Assembly (NCBI GenBank): GCA_029449245.1
Contig: JANATF010000014.1
Coordinates: forward strand, 500,501 to 564,500
Reading direction: 5' to 3'
Origin: Mortierella alpina
Taxonomy: Eukaryota > Mortierellomycota > Mortierellomycetes > Mortierellales > Mortierellaceae
Length of the DNA: 64,000 nucleotides
In this document: one piece after another, positions 37,856-50,148 of the stretch
Position numbering within the stretch: position 1 is the stretch's first letter
How the letters are laid out: each line of letters starts with the position of its first letter
Program-made: the position numbers and the translations under genes
The notes under the pieces: model-generated
Seen by the model: only the letters and a program-made list of their open reading frames with translations
What the model was told of the DNA's origin: nothing
Database searches by the model: none

Positions 37856-39920
37856 TTAAGCGTCGACCTGCATATAGTCGGTCATCTCGGCGTCCAACTG
37901 GTCTGCGGTCTTGTTCTCCCTCTTCTCGCCGCCGGACTGGCGACCGCCACGACCGCGACCACGACCACCACGACCACCACGGCCTTGGTTCTGGTTCTGG
38001 TTCTGGTTGTGTGAGCGCTGCTGGTTGTGAGCAGGTGCTCTATAAACGCAAAGACGATAAAGGGTAAGTGGGCAAATCTTTGAATATCCTTGGCTGCAAA
38101 AACTTCATTTCTGAATGTTCCGATAGTTACCTTGGGGCTGAGGTAGGGTGAAGGACAGCCTGGGCAGTGGCGGGCGCCAAAACGATCTCGATTCTCATGG
38201 GGCGACCTGGGAAAAGTAAAGGAAGATGAAGAAGGACCGAGTTTCAGAGATACAGTCTAGCAAACAAGACATTGAGAAAAAAACTGCGCTAAACGAAATA
38301 TCAATACTAACCATCGAGGAGAACGCCGTTGAACTGGTTGTATGCGATGGCGGCATCACCGACACGGGTGAAGTGGACGACAGCGGTTCCGGTCGACTTG
38401 CCGTTCTGGTCGTACATGAGCGTGCACTTTTTGAGAGGGCCAACTCTGGAGGTGAAGACGAGCTATAAATCCATTCCGAAATCACACAAGTTGAAAAGCA
38501 AGGATATGAAGAGCGATATGAGGAAACGAGGACGTGAAATAAGTGAAGGTGGTGTTCGAAGGATCGTTAGAGTCGAGCGCATAACATTCATGCTTCCAAA
38601 TGAGAAATAGGAGATCCGACTGCTCTGCTGGCCACAATCGCATTGAACACTGAGGCGCCATCCTGCCGTATGAGCTCTCTTCCTCTTGCTTGGGTCGTTT
38701 CATGGAAGGCGAGCACTTCAGGAGAACCGAGTCGAGAACTGGAATAAACGCGAAAGGAAACACCCTTGCGAGCAAACCACGAAACGAGACGATGGGAGTG
38801 GAGGGCAAAACAACGAAGGCAGGCAAGGCGAGGACCCGTGTCGGCACTCTATGCCCACAGAAATTACACATGGATCGGTCGATCGAGTACCCCTTGGCCA
38901 AATCGAAAAGTGGTCGCGATGCATCGAGGCATGGCGCGATGATGCCGGGGCTGGACGTCTTCGAGCCCCTACTGCTGCTCACCATCTCGCCAGGTCAAGA
39001 GAAAGGTCCCAGATTCCTCTCAAGCGTCCGAGATAGATGCTCCCATCTGATCGCCGAAAATGTAACTGTCCTGCTCCATAATCTGCAGTGTTTGGAGGCA
39101 GACACCGCCTAATATGTGAAGAGGCAAGACTGAACCCAACTGGTGCCATGGATATGCATCAACCGCTGACAGAGATGCGAAGTGTCCTTCAAGGGTCAAC
39201 CAAAACGGTCGACCCAAACTTCTTCACCACTCTTGCTCGTGATCGGCGTCAGGTAGCAAACATCCGCAGTTCAGTCCAGTCCTTCCTCGTCAGGGCCAAC
39301 CACAAAAGCCCCGCAGGACAGGTGTGTGTCCTCTGTGGTTTGAAAACCTTGAGAGCCTTATATAAAGGTCGTTGCCAAGCCAAGTGCACCGTGCCCTTCT
39401 ACGCACATGCCCCTGAAGGGCGCCGCTCACTCCCTCCGAAAAAAAGAGAGCACAACGGGAGGCGATTCGAGAGCTTGCAAGGGAGACAGCAGTTCGCGGC
39501 AGGTTGAGTTCGCTTCGGGGCGAATGTCTTTGTCGGAGGTGAGCCCAGCCCACGTCCGGACAGACGACAGACAAGACAGAGAGACGGGAGTGATGCGAGA
39601 GGGATTTTTCAAGAAAAATCGTCTCCGTCTATTACCTTCAGGTCTTCGGCAGAGACACGGTGGTCAAGGTTCGAAACCTGCATCTTGGAGCCGTCGGGGA
39701 CGCTCTGGCGGAGGACAGAGGTGTGGATGGGTGCGGCTGGAGGGGCGCGGTACTGCTGGGCACCGGCCTGGTAGGGCTTGTTATCGCGGCCTTGGCGGGT
39801 GTTGCGGGCAGGGCCGGAGGAGCGGGTACCACGGCCACCGCGGGAGGCGTTGTTGCGGGGGCGGCTGGACTTCTGGGTCTTGATGATGTCATCAAGGGAC
39901 ATATCGAGGGCGTTGGACAT
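37856..39920 (-). CDS. YRA1: mRNA-export adaptor YRA1/ALYREF (REF family)
   Basis: Binds spliced mRNA and the helicase Sub2/UAP56 and hands mRNA to the Mex67 exporter. Four exons (39920-39636, 38462-38312, 38206-38131, 38039-37856), 231 residues, phases consistent. The N-terminus holds the UAP56-binding motif (DMSLDDIIK), then an RGG/Arg-rich region. The single RRM runs KMQVSNLDHRVSAEDLK then LVFTSRVGPLKKCTLMYD and GTAVVHFTRVGDAAIA. The C-terminus has an RGG box (GRGGRGGRGRGRGGR) and a second helicase-binding motif (QLDAEMTDYMQVDA). A 5'-leader intron (39923-40065) ends two bases before the ATG. Intron 1, inside the RRM, is 1173 bp, ten times the local norm. Yeast YRA1 also has an unusually long intron used in autoregulation, so the same is suspected here. 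Confidence 0.93.
38463..39635 (-). promoter_or_regulatory. exceptionally long YRA1 intron, possible autoregulatory element
   Basis: GTAATAG donor at 39635, acceptor TTTATAG at 38463-38469. At 15 nt after the donor the sequence GATTTTTC-AA-GAAAAATC (39603-39620) can fold into a hairpin near the 5' splice site. The intron holds unrelated open frames on both strands with no domains. The long-intron/poor-splicing link to autoregulation is known for yeast YRA1; its presence here is inference. Confidence 0.55.
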
Positions 39921-40281
39921 GGCTGAAAGAGGTGTTGGGTGGTAAGAGGTGATGGTCTTGGAATTGAGAGCGTCTAGGATCAACCAATGGATGCCATAGA
40001 GGTTAATAAGCTGCGCACCTGGTGCTTGGCATCGAAGAGATGACAGAAACAAGCACTAGACATACCTTGAGTTGCACGACACAAGCAGAGAGTGATTAGA
40101 AAACGTTCAGGGGAGTCTTTGAAAGGCTGGCTACGGGGAGATGCTGAAGAGCGAAGGACGAGATGATGGGGACAAAAGTGAGGGGTTGCTCTGGATGAGA
40201 AGAAAAGTGGGAAACAAATATACGAACCTCGCCCCCGTCGAACGCTCGCAGTGACGTCACGTCACTACTAATCAACGTGAT

Positions 40282-41377
40282 TTATTGGTTCAGGTTTTGG
40301 TTGAGATACTCGACAAAGCCCTCGGCCACTCGGCTCATATCGAGCATTGTATGCATCTTGTGGATCGATGTGAACTGCCGACGCAGCCTCCGCAGCTCGC
40401 TCAAGGTGACCACCCTTGTGGGTGGAAGTTGGAGAGGCATACTGGACAGTGGTGCTTTGATCTGCCTTGTAGGATCTCCAGATTTTTGGGCGTCCAAGAT
40501 CGCCTGGATCACGTTCTGGGTCGTTTGGTCGAACTCGTATAGGTAGTTGGTTTCCTTGACTACTTTCTATGATACGTAGATTCAAAAAAAGCGACGTTGG
40601 ACAAGAGAGCATTAGCAAAGTCTGTCGTCAATACTGTAAAGACACCATCTGAAACGTAAGGGATGCAGATTGTTACCACTACGGTCGACATGTTTGGTGG
40701 TTTGGGCTTTTTGAGAATTACTGCGTCCCAGATCTCATCCTCTGGTAACGTGGTATCATCAGGTACCACTACAAACAGCGGTGAATCCCATTTGGTTCTC
40801 GAGTCTGGCTCTTCGAACCTAACCACCAACTCCTCGAATATCTTCTCTGGGTACGCGCCCGAAACTTGGTTCCATGATCTTGCTACATCGGGAAGACAGC
40901 CGCAAAATATCTAGAGGCAAGTGCCGATTGCGCCAAGAGCGAGCAGTTGGTGAGAACTAGGGTCCCTTGGTCTCAGATCCACAGCGTCGTCTAACTCCAA
41001 GAGTCCTTTTGGCCGATCCTTACCACGCAGTGTGGGGTCCCAATGGCACGGGCGACACAATAAAGCTGATACCGAAATCCTTTGATATAGTTTAGACTGT
41101 CCACAATAACAATGTCCTCCTTGGACAGCAGCCGCTCGACTGCCGACATGAGAGCGCCGCGAGCCTTCTTTTCGTCCGCTGCTGTGTTGTAGGAGACATG
41201 CTTGTTAAGGTTCAGGGATTCGTCATTGACAATGTGAATCCGGTAATCCTTTGCCTTTGGTGCTGCGACGTCGTCTTGCGATTGAGAGGCGAGCCGGGTT
41301 TCGAAAAACTGCTTCAGTTCCTGCGCCCTTGTTGTTTTGCCGCTTGAAGGCAGTCCGCTAAGAATCACCAAAGGCAT
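40282..41377 (-). CDS. KTI12: KTI12 (Elongator-associated P-loop protein)
   Basis: Partner of the Elongator complex needed for wobble-uridine modification of tRNA; related to tRNA(Sec) kinase PSTK. Three phase-0 exons (41377-41024, 40910-40677, 40566-40282) give 290 residues, close to the ~300 of the family. The P-loop GLPSSGKTT is at residues 8-16, followed by the Walker-B-like IVIVDSLNYIKGFRYQLYC (about 92-110), which is the KTI12 signature. Then come EELVVRFEEPDSRTKWDSPL and the C-terminal helix LSELRRLRRQFTSIHK plus VAEGFVEYLNQNL. It lies tail-to-head behind YRA1's leader (about 220 bp) and is divergent from the membrane DPBB gene. Confidence 0.93.
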
Positions 41378-41720
41378 ACTGATGTGGTGGCGGTTGGAGG
41401 TTCAATTCTGAACCTTTGATCTCGACAAGTGCCATTTTATGAGTGGGAAGGAAGAAACACGTGACAGCTGTGCTGGGGTCGCGTAGCCTACTTTGACCCT
41501 CTACTGTTGCTCACCGACCGGCATACTGACGGTCGAAAGCCGTTACTACATATGCACATAATGATGACCACACACCGTATCAGGGCTCAAGAGGAGCAGA
41601 GCCAGGTGGTGGGGTAGGGAATGAAGAGGAACGCTGACGAGATTGCGACCGCTAATGACATTGAGATGCTCCCAGCCAAGGCATTTCAACTCCTTCGCTC
41701 TCTATATACCCGCGCTTTAT

Positions 41721-44089
41721 ATGGATCCTCCTTCAAAGCACAACGATATTGGAACCGACAACTACCACTCCTTGACCGAGAATGAATATGACGACTACAT
41801 CTCCAGTTGGTGGAAAAAATCTAGGAAGCCAGCCACGTACTCGGAGGACTATGTTGGCATCATGGGCCATCGGCTCGAGCCTCTCAGAAGCCCCAGCATC
41901 AGCAAAGCTGTCGCTGGGGCGGGATCGTGCGCCTCTGGAGTAATCCAAACGCCATCGGCTGAGTACCTTTCGTCCTTAGACACTTCCTCAGAATATATTA
42001 CCCTCTCACCCCCTTCCCAGCTTGACCTTGCATTAGAAGGCAAGATATCAGCGTCATTGTCAAACACAGCACTACCGACTTCGCACACTGTAGCGCCCCT
42101 CTCGGCAATATCTCCCACAGAGGCATCCAGAGTTTTCTCGAAAGCTACATGGGTCCCGCCATACAATAAAAGCAACAGCTTGGAGGAAAGTGTCGCTGAG
42201 GTCGCAGACACAAATGACGATGCCGCCAAAAGCGGGTCTGTTGATAGCATAGGCAAGGAAAGTGGCACTGTAGACAGCAGTAGTGGCGTAAGCTATGACT
42301 CCAATATAGTCCGCCTCCCTAGCTCTGGAGGAAACACCAGCACGGAGAGTGGCAGTAGCAGCAGTATCAAGCCAAGTATTCCTCGGATCGTGATACTGGA
42401 TGGCACTTCAATCAACCTCTCCACACCGCTACCAACACCACCAGCAACACCGCGTCAAAATCACCATAGCATACAGCCAAGTCCAAGAACACCGTGGCCA
42501 CATAATTTCTCTCAAATCAAGGAGCGGTTATTATCACCAACTCGATATTTCAAGAAAGGAACCAACGCACAGAACAGCTATTCACTTCACAATACGGCAC
42601 AGAAACCGGAGCATCAGCACGGCGAACAGAGTCCAACACAGCAAAGCGCTAGATCACCGGCTCAAGAGAACGACAATCACCCAATTGGACTGATGGGACA
42701 AGAGCCACCTGGTGAGCAGAGCCTACAAGGACATACTGTGGAACGAGCAGATGCAGTACCATTGCCGATCAACACACTCGACCACGCCTACCTCTCGCAA
42801 ATTGGCATCTTGGGTCTTTCTGTCGGCTTTCGTCCTGAATCAACTGCGTCGAGCGACAAGCTTACATGGGGAGACTATAACGATGACAGTCCCGGAGGGT
42901 TCTTCTCTCGTGCACGATGGAGACACCTATGCTGTTCTCGTCCGGGATGGATCACAATGCTCAAGCATATTATCACAACATCGCTCGGTCTGATCATGAT
43001 TGTTGCCATAGCACTGACGGCCTTGGGCAGAATCAAAAACCGTCAACAAGTATCGGACACCATTCCAGAGAGTCTAGATGGAGCGATTATGGAGGCTCAA
43101 ATTGTGGTTATCAAAGATTTTGAAGGACTGCAGGATGCAAAGTTCAGCACCAACGGCGACGACCTTGACGTAGAGGGCGCCGAGGTTGCACATATGCATC
43201 AGATCAAGTTGAAGCAGGCGATTAAGATACCGATTTGGACTCAGCCTATTCCACCAGGCTGCCTTCACAAGGAGTGCGATGCCGAGAACTTTGGCAAAGA
43301 ATATTTTGCTTTCATGGTACGCTAGTCTGGGCAATACAAATTGTATGCGGTCTGAGTGTTCTGGCAGCTAAACCCGTCTATTGTCTTTTGCTATAAATAT
43401 AATAGAGTCCAGAGTCGTTCGGGATTTCATTGCCTCAAAACTGGCCATCGCTGTGTAACAGTTGCATCGAGATCAGCAGGAACCAGTTTGTTTACCAAAC
43501 TAGAGTCAGGATCCTTGGGGACCTGGTGTCTTGCTCACCTTCGCCAATAACTCCGATAAACGACGTATCAACAACTACTCTGGTATCTCACAGTGCTGGC
43601 CCCGTCCCATCAGTTCACTACTCCGAGTCGCATAGCCATACCAGCTCCACTTTGTCGACAACCCCAACCAATAAGCCGACTAGACCCCCATCAACACAAA
43701 GCTCACACCCGAGAAAGGTTCAGCACAGCCAGATCGCTGACACTGCTAAAAAGAATACTCTACTACGACACAGTCACTCTAGGGCAGACAGTAGACAGCG
43801 CCTTCAACGACATCCTATTATGCATAGACATGATCGGCATCCGTACCAGCTCAGTAGTGAATCACCTTTTGTGAGGCAGAAGCCAAAGTCATCCAAAAAC
43901 GGACACCACAAAAGGCAGGTCGATCTTCAAGAGTCAGAACTGGACGTGGGCAGTCTACCATATCTAATAGTGGATCCTGCGACATTCGGCAATTTGACCA
44001 TATACGACACTCAGGCAGCACTCGCAAGCATGGTTCATCTGAGAGTTCAGTTCCGTTTTGTCCTGTGCGATAGCCGAGATATAATCTAG
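41721..44089 (+). CDS. single-pass membrane protein with possible C-terminal DPBB/expansin-like domain
   Basis: Two exons, 41721-43316 and 43406-44089 (ATG|GTACGC ... AATAG|AGT, phase 0), 759 residues. Residues 1-410 are Ser/Thr/Pro-rich and disordered. A membrane helix follows at about 414-436 (LKHIITTSLGLIMIVAIALT). The C-terminal part reads WTQPIPPGCLHKECDAENFG...EYFAFM-SPESFG, then LCNSCIEISRNQFVYQTRVR and LDVGSLPYLIVDPATFGNLT. Paired cysteines and the order fAFMSPESFG / CNSC / VRIL / LDvg..tFgnL resemble a double-psi beta-barrel (RlpA/expansin-like) split by a ~120-residue Ser/Thr/His-rich insert. That assignment is tentative. The start could instead be ATG 41655. TATA-like CTATATACC lies at about 41702. 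Confidence 0.65.
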
Positions 44090-44150
44090 TTCTTTACATA
44101 AAGCAACTGAATTAGGCTGAGCGTTTTTCAACACTCAAAGCACAGGCTTA

Positions 44151-47100
44151 CTGTGCCTTTGATCCCAGGCACCTGCATATGGGCCATAAGAACCGTATGG
44201 CGCCTCTCATTGGCCGATCAGGGTCAGATCTTAGAGATGCTTGTCGACTAGTGCCGAAGTGTTTATAATGCGATGATACTGGCACGCTGGGCTTGTTCAG
44301 AGCGAGCTCGATCGTCCGAGCTGCTTGAATTGCATTTATAACCAATTTCATGATTCAGTAAGATTCACCATCGCAATGGCTTCCTTCCTCTGCTCGAACG
44401 AGTCGATTCCGCAACTCAGATGTTGAAGATGAGTAAGCCAAGAAAACAGTGCCTGGTGTGATGCACCACACTACGAGGGCTCGAGAAAAGGCGATGGAAT
44501 GATCAGGCACCACAAGCACATTAGCAAGTCAACTTCCAAAGGACATATGCCTAATGAGAGCCCTGGAAGCCGCAATGGATCTCTATGGCTACCGGGTGGC
44601 CTGAGTAGCGGTGCCAGGTACTTATTGCGATCTGCTAGGACTCTCTGGCGCGTTGCATGGTGTTTATACAGCATTATATAGCATTATATGTGATTTTGCA
44701 CAGCGCACAAACCTAAAAATAAAGCACTGGCCAACTGTGCCTGAGATCCCAGGTACATTCATATGGGCCGTAGCATCCATATGGCGCCTCTCATTGGCCG
44801 ATCAGGGTCGGATCTTGGAGATGCTCGTCGACTAGTGCCGAAGTGTTTATAATGCGATGATACCGGCACGGCGGGCTTGTCCAGAGCGAGGCCGATCGTC
44901 CGAGCTGCTTGAATTGCATTTATAACCAATTTCAAGATTCAGTAAGATTCACCATCGCAATGGGCCTTCCTGCCTCTGCTCGAACGAGTCGATTCCGCAA
45001 CTCAGATGGTGAAGATGAGTAAACCAAGAAAACAGTGCCTGGCGTGATGCAGCATACTCCGAGGGCTCGAGAAAAGGCGATGGAATGCTCAGGCGCCACA
45101 AGCACATTAGCAAGTCATCTTCCAAAGGACATATGCCTAATGAGAGCCCTGGAAGCCGCAATGGATCTCTATGGCTACCGGGTGGCCTGGGCAGCAGTGC
45201 CAGGCACTTACTGCGATCTGCTAGGACTCTCTGGCGCGTTGCATGGTGTTTATACAGCATTATATAGCATTATATGTGATTTTGCATAGCGCACAAACCT
45301 AAAAATAAAGCATTGACCCACTGTGCCTGAGATCCCAGGTACATTCATATGGGCCGTAGCATCCATATGGCGCCTCTCATTGGCCGATCAGAGTCGGATC
45401 TTGGAGATGCTCGTCGACTAGTGCCGAAGTGTTTATAATGCGATGATACCGGCACGGCGGGCTTGTCCAGAGCGAGGCCGATCGTCCGAGCTGCTTGAAT
45501 TGCATTTATAACCAATTTCAAGATTCAGTAAGATTCACCATCGCAATGGGCCTTCCTGCCTCTGCTCGAACGAGTCGATTCCGCAACTCAGATGGTGAAG
45601 ATGAGTAAACCAAGAAAACAGTGCCTGGCGTGATGCAGCATACTCCGAGGGCTCGAGAAAAGGCGATGGAATGCTCAGGCGCCACAAGCACATTAGCAAG
45701 TCATCTTCCAAAGGACATATGCCTAATGAGAGCCCTGGAAGCCGCAATGGATCTCTATGGCTACCGGGTGGCCTGGGCAGCAGTGCCAGGCACTTACTGC
45801 GATCTGCTAGGACTCTCTGGCGCGTTGCATGGTGTTTATACAGCATTATATAGCATTATATGTGATTTTGCATAGCGCACAAACCTAAAAATAAAGCATT
45901 GACCCACTGTGCCTGAGATCCCAGGTACATTCATATGGGCCGTAGCATCCATATGGCGCCTCTCATTGGCCGATCAGAGTCGGATCTTAGAGATGCTCGT
46001 CGACTAGTGCCGAAGTGTTTATAATGCGATGATACCGGCACGGCGGGCTTGTCCAGAGCGAGGCCGATCGTCCGAGCTGCTTGAATTGCATTTATAACCA
46101 ATTTCAAGATTCAGTAAGATTCACCATCGCAATGGGCCTTCCTGCCTCTGCTCGAACGAGTCGATTCCGCAACTCAGATGTTGAAGATGAGTAATCCAAG
46201 AAAACATTGCCTGGCGTGATGCAGCACACTCCGAGGGCTCGAGAAGAGTGGATGGAATGATCAGACGCCAAAACCCCCCATTATCGAAGTCGCCTTACGA
46301 AGCTGAAGTCAGACGATCAATATCAGAGAGAGAGAGCCCTAGGGGAGGCAATGGCTACCGGTGACTATGGGATGGCCTGGGCAGCAGTGCCAGGCACTTA
46401 TTGCGATCTGCTAGGACTCTCTGGCGCGTTGCATGGTGTTTATACAGCATTATATAGCATTATATGTGATTTTGCATAGCGCACAAACCTAAAAATAAAG
46501 CATTGATCCACTGTGCCTGAGATCCCAGGTACATTCATATGGGCCGTAGCGTCCATATGGCGCCTCTCATTGGCCGATCAGAGTCGGATCTTAGAGATGC
46601 TCGTCGACTAGTGCCGAAGTGTTTATAATGCGATGATACCGGCACGGCGGGCTTGTCCAGAGCGAGCTCGATCGTCCGAGCTGCTTGAATTGCATTTATA
46701 ACCAATTTCAAGTGTCAGTAAGATTCACCATCGCAATGGGCCTTCCTGCCTCTGCTCGAACGAGTCGATTCCGCAACTCAGATGGTGAAGATGAGTAAAC
46801 CAAGAAAACAGTGCCTGGCGTGATGCAGCATACTCCGAGGGCTCGAGAAAAGGCGATGGAATGCTCAGGCGCCACAAGCACATTAGCAAGTCATCTTCCA
46901 AAGGACATATGCCTAATGAGAGCCCTGGAAGCCGCAATGGATCTCTATGGCTACCGGGTGGCCTGGGCAGCAGTGCCAGGCACTTATTGCGATCTGCTAG
47001 GACTCTCTGGTGCGTTGCATGGTGTTTATACAGCATTATATGTGATTTGCACAGAGCACAAACCTAAAAATAAAGCACTGGCCAACTGTGCCTGAGATCC

Positions 47101-47845
47101 CAGGTACATTCATATGGGCCGTAGCATCCATATGGCGCCTCTCATTGGCCGATCAGAGTCGGATCTTAGAGATGCTCGTCGACTAGTGCCGAAGTGTTTA
47201 TAATGCGATGATACCGGCACGGTGGGCTTGTTCAGAGCGAGCTCGATCGTCCGAGCTGCTTGAATTGCATTTATAAACAATTTCAAGAATCAGTAAGATT
47301 CACCATCGCAATGGGCCCTCCTGCCTCTGCTCGAACGAGTTGATTCCGCAACTCAGATGGTGAAGATGAGTAAACCAAGAAAACAGTGCCTGGCGTGATG
47401 CAGCATACTCCGAGGGCTCGAGAAAAGGCGATGGAATGCTCAGGCGCCACAAGCACATTAGCAAGTCAACTTCCAAAGGACATATGCCTAATGAGAGCCC
47501 TGGAAGCCGCAATGGATCTCTATGGCTACCGGGTGGCCTGAGTAGCGGTGCCAGGCACTTATTGCGATCTGCTAGGACTCTCTGGCGCGTTGCATGGTGT
47601 TTATACAGCATTATATAGCATTATATGTGATTTTGCACAGCGCACAAACCTAAAAATAAAGCATTGACCCACTGTGCCTGAGATCCCAGGTACATTCATA
47701 TGGGCCGTAGCATCCATATGGCGCTTCTCATTGGCCGATCAGGGTCGGATCTTAGAGATGCTCGTCGACTAGTGCCGAAGTGTTTATAATGCGATGATAC
47801 CGGCACGGTGGGCTTGTTCAGAGCGAGCTCGATCGTCCGAGCTGA
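44151..47845 (+). repeat. satellite array, seven direct ~586-bp monomers (left arm)
   Basis: Monomers start (at CTGTGCCT) near 44151, 44735, 45321, 45907, 46511, 47086 and 47672, with spacings 584, 586, 586, 604, 575, 586. The last is cut at 47845. Each contains TTTATAATGCGATGATACCG and an AT-rich CATTATATAGCATTATATG stretch. Copies 2-3 and 3-4 are nearly identical, so amplification is recent. Between copies 4 and 5 the monomer is replaced over 46268-46345 by a variant segment. Each monomer carries the same 103-codon minus-strand frame, judged incidental. Confidence 0.95.
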
Positions 47846-48258
47846 AACGGCAAGATTCGCCTTCGCGAAGGTGCCTTACCCGTGGTATTTAACAAGTTGA
47901 TGGTTCAGTTCCTAACTATGGTGCTATGGAGGAGCAGTTGAGTCGCGGTGCTATAAGGAGCTAAATCTATGTGCCTGTGAGGGCGGATCTGGGTACTGAT
48001 CAAGAGTAAAGAGGGGACTAAGGGGGCTCAGGAGGTACAGGAGGCGCGGGCTAACTGGCATCTATGTCCGGATCTGCCATGTTCAGGCAGTGTTCTCGAA
48101 AGCGCCAGATATACGTTGCTGCGGACCAGAAGATGGGGTCTGTCATGGTGAGGGACTTTGCGGAGAGAAATCATCTGTCCAACAGTACTGCGCGGTTTGG
48201 TTGGTGGGCTCTTTGTACCAGTCGGAGGCAATCGTCTTGGATGTGGCGACGGCTGACC
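47846..48258. other. unique centre of the satellite palindrome
   Basis: About 413 bp not related to the monomer. It begins AAACGGCAAGATTCGCCTTC, with GCCTTCGCGAAGGTGCC near the start able to form a small hairpin. No recognised gene; one 63-codon frame reads into the right arm. Confidence 0.7.
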
Positions 48259-49637
48259 AGGAAGGCCCATTGCGATGGTGAATCTTACTGACACTTGAAA
48301 TTGGTTATAAATGCAATTCAAGCAGCTCGGACGATCGAGCTCGCTCTGGACAAGCCCGCCGTGCCGGTATCATCGCATTATAAACACTTCGGCACTAGTC
48401 GACGAGCATCTCTAAGATCCGACTCTGATCGGCCAATGAGAGGCGCCATATGGACGCTACGGCCCATATGAATGTACCTGGGATCTCAGGCACAGTGGAT
48501 CAATGCTTTATTTTTAGGTTTGTGCGCTATGCAAAATCACATATAATGCTATATAATGCTGTATAAACACCATGCAACGCGCCAGAGAGTCCTAGCAGAT
48601 CGCAATAAGTGCCTGGCACTGCTGCCCAGGCCATCCCATAGTCACCGGTAGCCATTGCCTCCCCTAGGGCTCTCTCTCTCTGATATTGATCGTCTGACTT
48701 CAGCTTCGTAAGGCGACTTCGATAATGGGGGGTTTTGGCGTCTGATCATTCCATCCACTCTTCTCGAGCCCTCGGAGTGTGCTGCATCACGCCAGGCAAT
48801 GTTTTCTTGGATTACTCATCTTCAACATCTGAGTTGCGGAATCGACTCGTTCGAGCAGAGGCAGGAAGGCCCATTGCGATGGTGAATCTTACTGAATCTT
48901 GAAATTGGTTATAAATGCAATTCAAGCAGCTCGGACGATCGGCCTCGCTCTGGACAAGCCCGCCGTGCCGGTATCATCGCATTATAAACACTTCGGCACT
49001 AGTCGACGAGCATCTCTAAGATCCGACTCTGATCGGCCAATGAGAGGCGCCATATGGATGCTACGGCCCATATGAATGTACCTGGGATCTCAGGCACAGT
49101 GGGTCAATGCTTTATTTTTAGGTTTGTGCGCTATGCAAAATCACATATAATGCTATATAATGCTGTATAAACACCATGCAACGCGCCAGAGAGTCCTAGC
49201 AGATCGCAATAAGTGCCTGGCACTGCTGCCCAGGCCACCCGGTAGCCATAGAGATCCATTGCGGCTTCCAGGGCTCTCATTAGGCATATGTCCTTTGGAA
49301 GATGACTTGCTAATGTGCTTGTGGCGCCTGAGCATTCCATCGCCTTTTCTCGAGCCCTCGGAGTATGCTGCATCACGCCAGGCACTGTTTTCTTGGTTTA
49401 CTCATCTTCACCATCTGAGTTGCGGAATCAACTCGTTCGAGCAGAGGCAGGAAGGCCCATTGCGATGGTGAATCTTACTGAATCTTGAAATTGGTTATAA
49501 ATGCAATTCAAGCAGCTCGGACGATCGAGCTCGCTCTGAACAAGCCCACCGTGCCAGTATCATCGCATTATAAGCACTTAGGCACTAGTCGACGAGCATC
49601 TCCAAGATCCGACCCTGATCGGCCAATGAGAGGCACG
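48259..49637 (-). repeat. inverted arm of the satellite array (about 2.4 monomers)
   Basis: Reverse complement of the left array. From the centre outward it holds a monomer with the diagnostic variant AAGTGTCAG and the GCGTCCATATGG variant (both otherwise only in the copy at 46511-46757), then the variant segment (48660-48738 mirrors 46268-46345), another monomer, and a third cut monomer that resembles the outermost left copy. It is thus an inverted duplicate of an internal part of the left arm. Confidence 0.93.
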
Positions 49638-50148
49638 GATGAAGCTGGCCATATGGCTTCTATGGACCAAGTGAAGGACCAAGGGTGACAAGTGGAAGTG
49701 CACACTCGGCAGCCGACTATATACCCCCATCCCTCTCTTTATCTCGATCTGTTGCCTGTTAGAGCACAGGCTAGCCAAATAAGAAGGTACGTTCAACGCG
49801 AGCTTCTCGCGCCTCACTCTCAGCCCTGTTCTATGTACTGCCAGCCCATAAGGACGAACCAGGTCACTGAAGCCCCTGCAGAATCTCTTTCCTCTCGTTC
49901 TTTTCTTTCTTGTCAACCCTTCACTACAGTCTGCCAGAGCCAAGCGCAACTGCGTTGACTTTTGTACTGCCGCGTTGGAATGAGCAAGACGCCCTCCAGA
50001 AACCCTTGGCAAACGGACCAAAATCTCCAGCACCCCTATCTTTCGAAAGAAGAAACGCGTTGGATTACGTGTCACGTATGCAAGTCATGGCAAGAACTAC
50101 AATTGGACACATGTGCTTCTTTCACGTCCTTCCACACAACCTCCAATC
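49638..50148. promoter_or_regulatory. upstream region of the farnesyltransferase gene
   Basis: A TATA-like CTATATACCC lies at about 49728. Open frames here have no domain. The true first exon of the prenyltransferase might lie in this interval. Confidence 0.35.

Noticed and set aside
38482-39507. Open frames inside the YRA1 long intron
   Set aside because: No domains and no splice logic. Composition is like non-coding DNA; the RRM exons on both sides join perfectly without them.
44949-47611. Repeated 103-codon and 84-codon frames in each satellite monomer
   Set aside because: They repeat only because monomers are near-identical; no domain, signal peptide or selection for synonymous change is visible.
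44151-49637. rDNA or 5S rRNA repeat
   Set aside because: The monomer does not match 5S, 18S, 5.8S or 28S landmarks, and no tRNA-like A/B boxes are clear.
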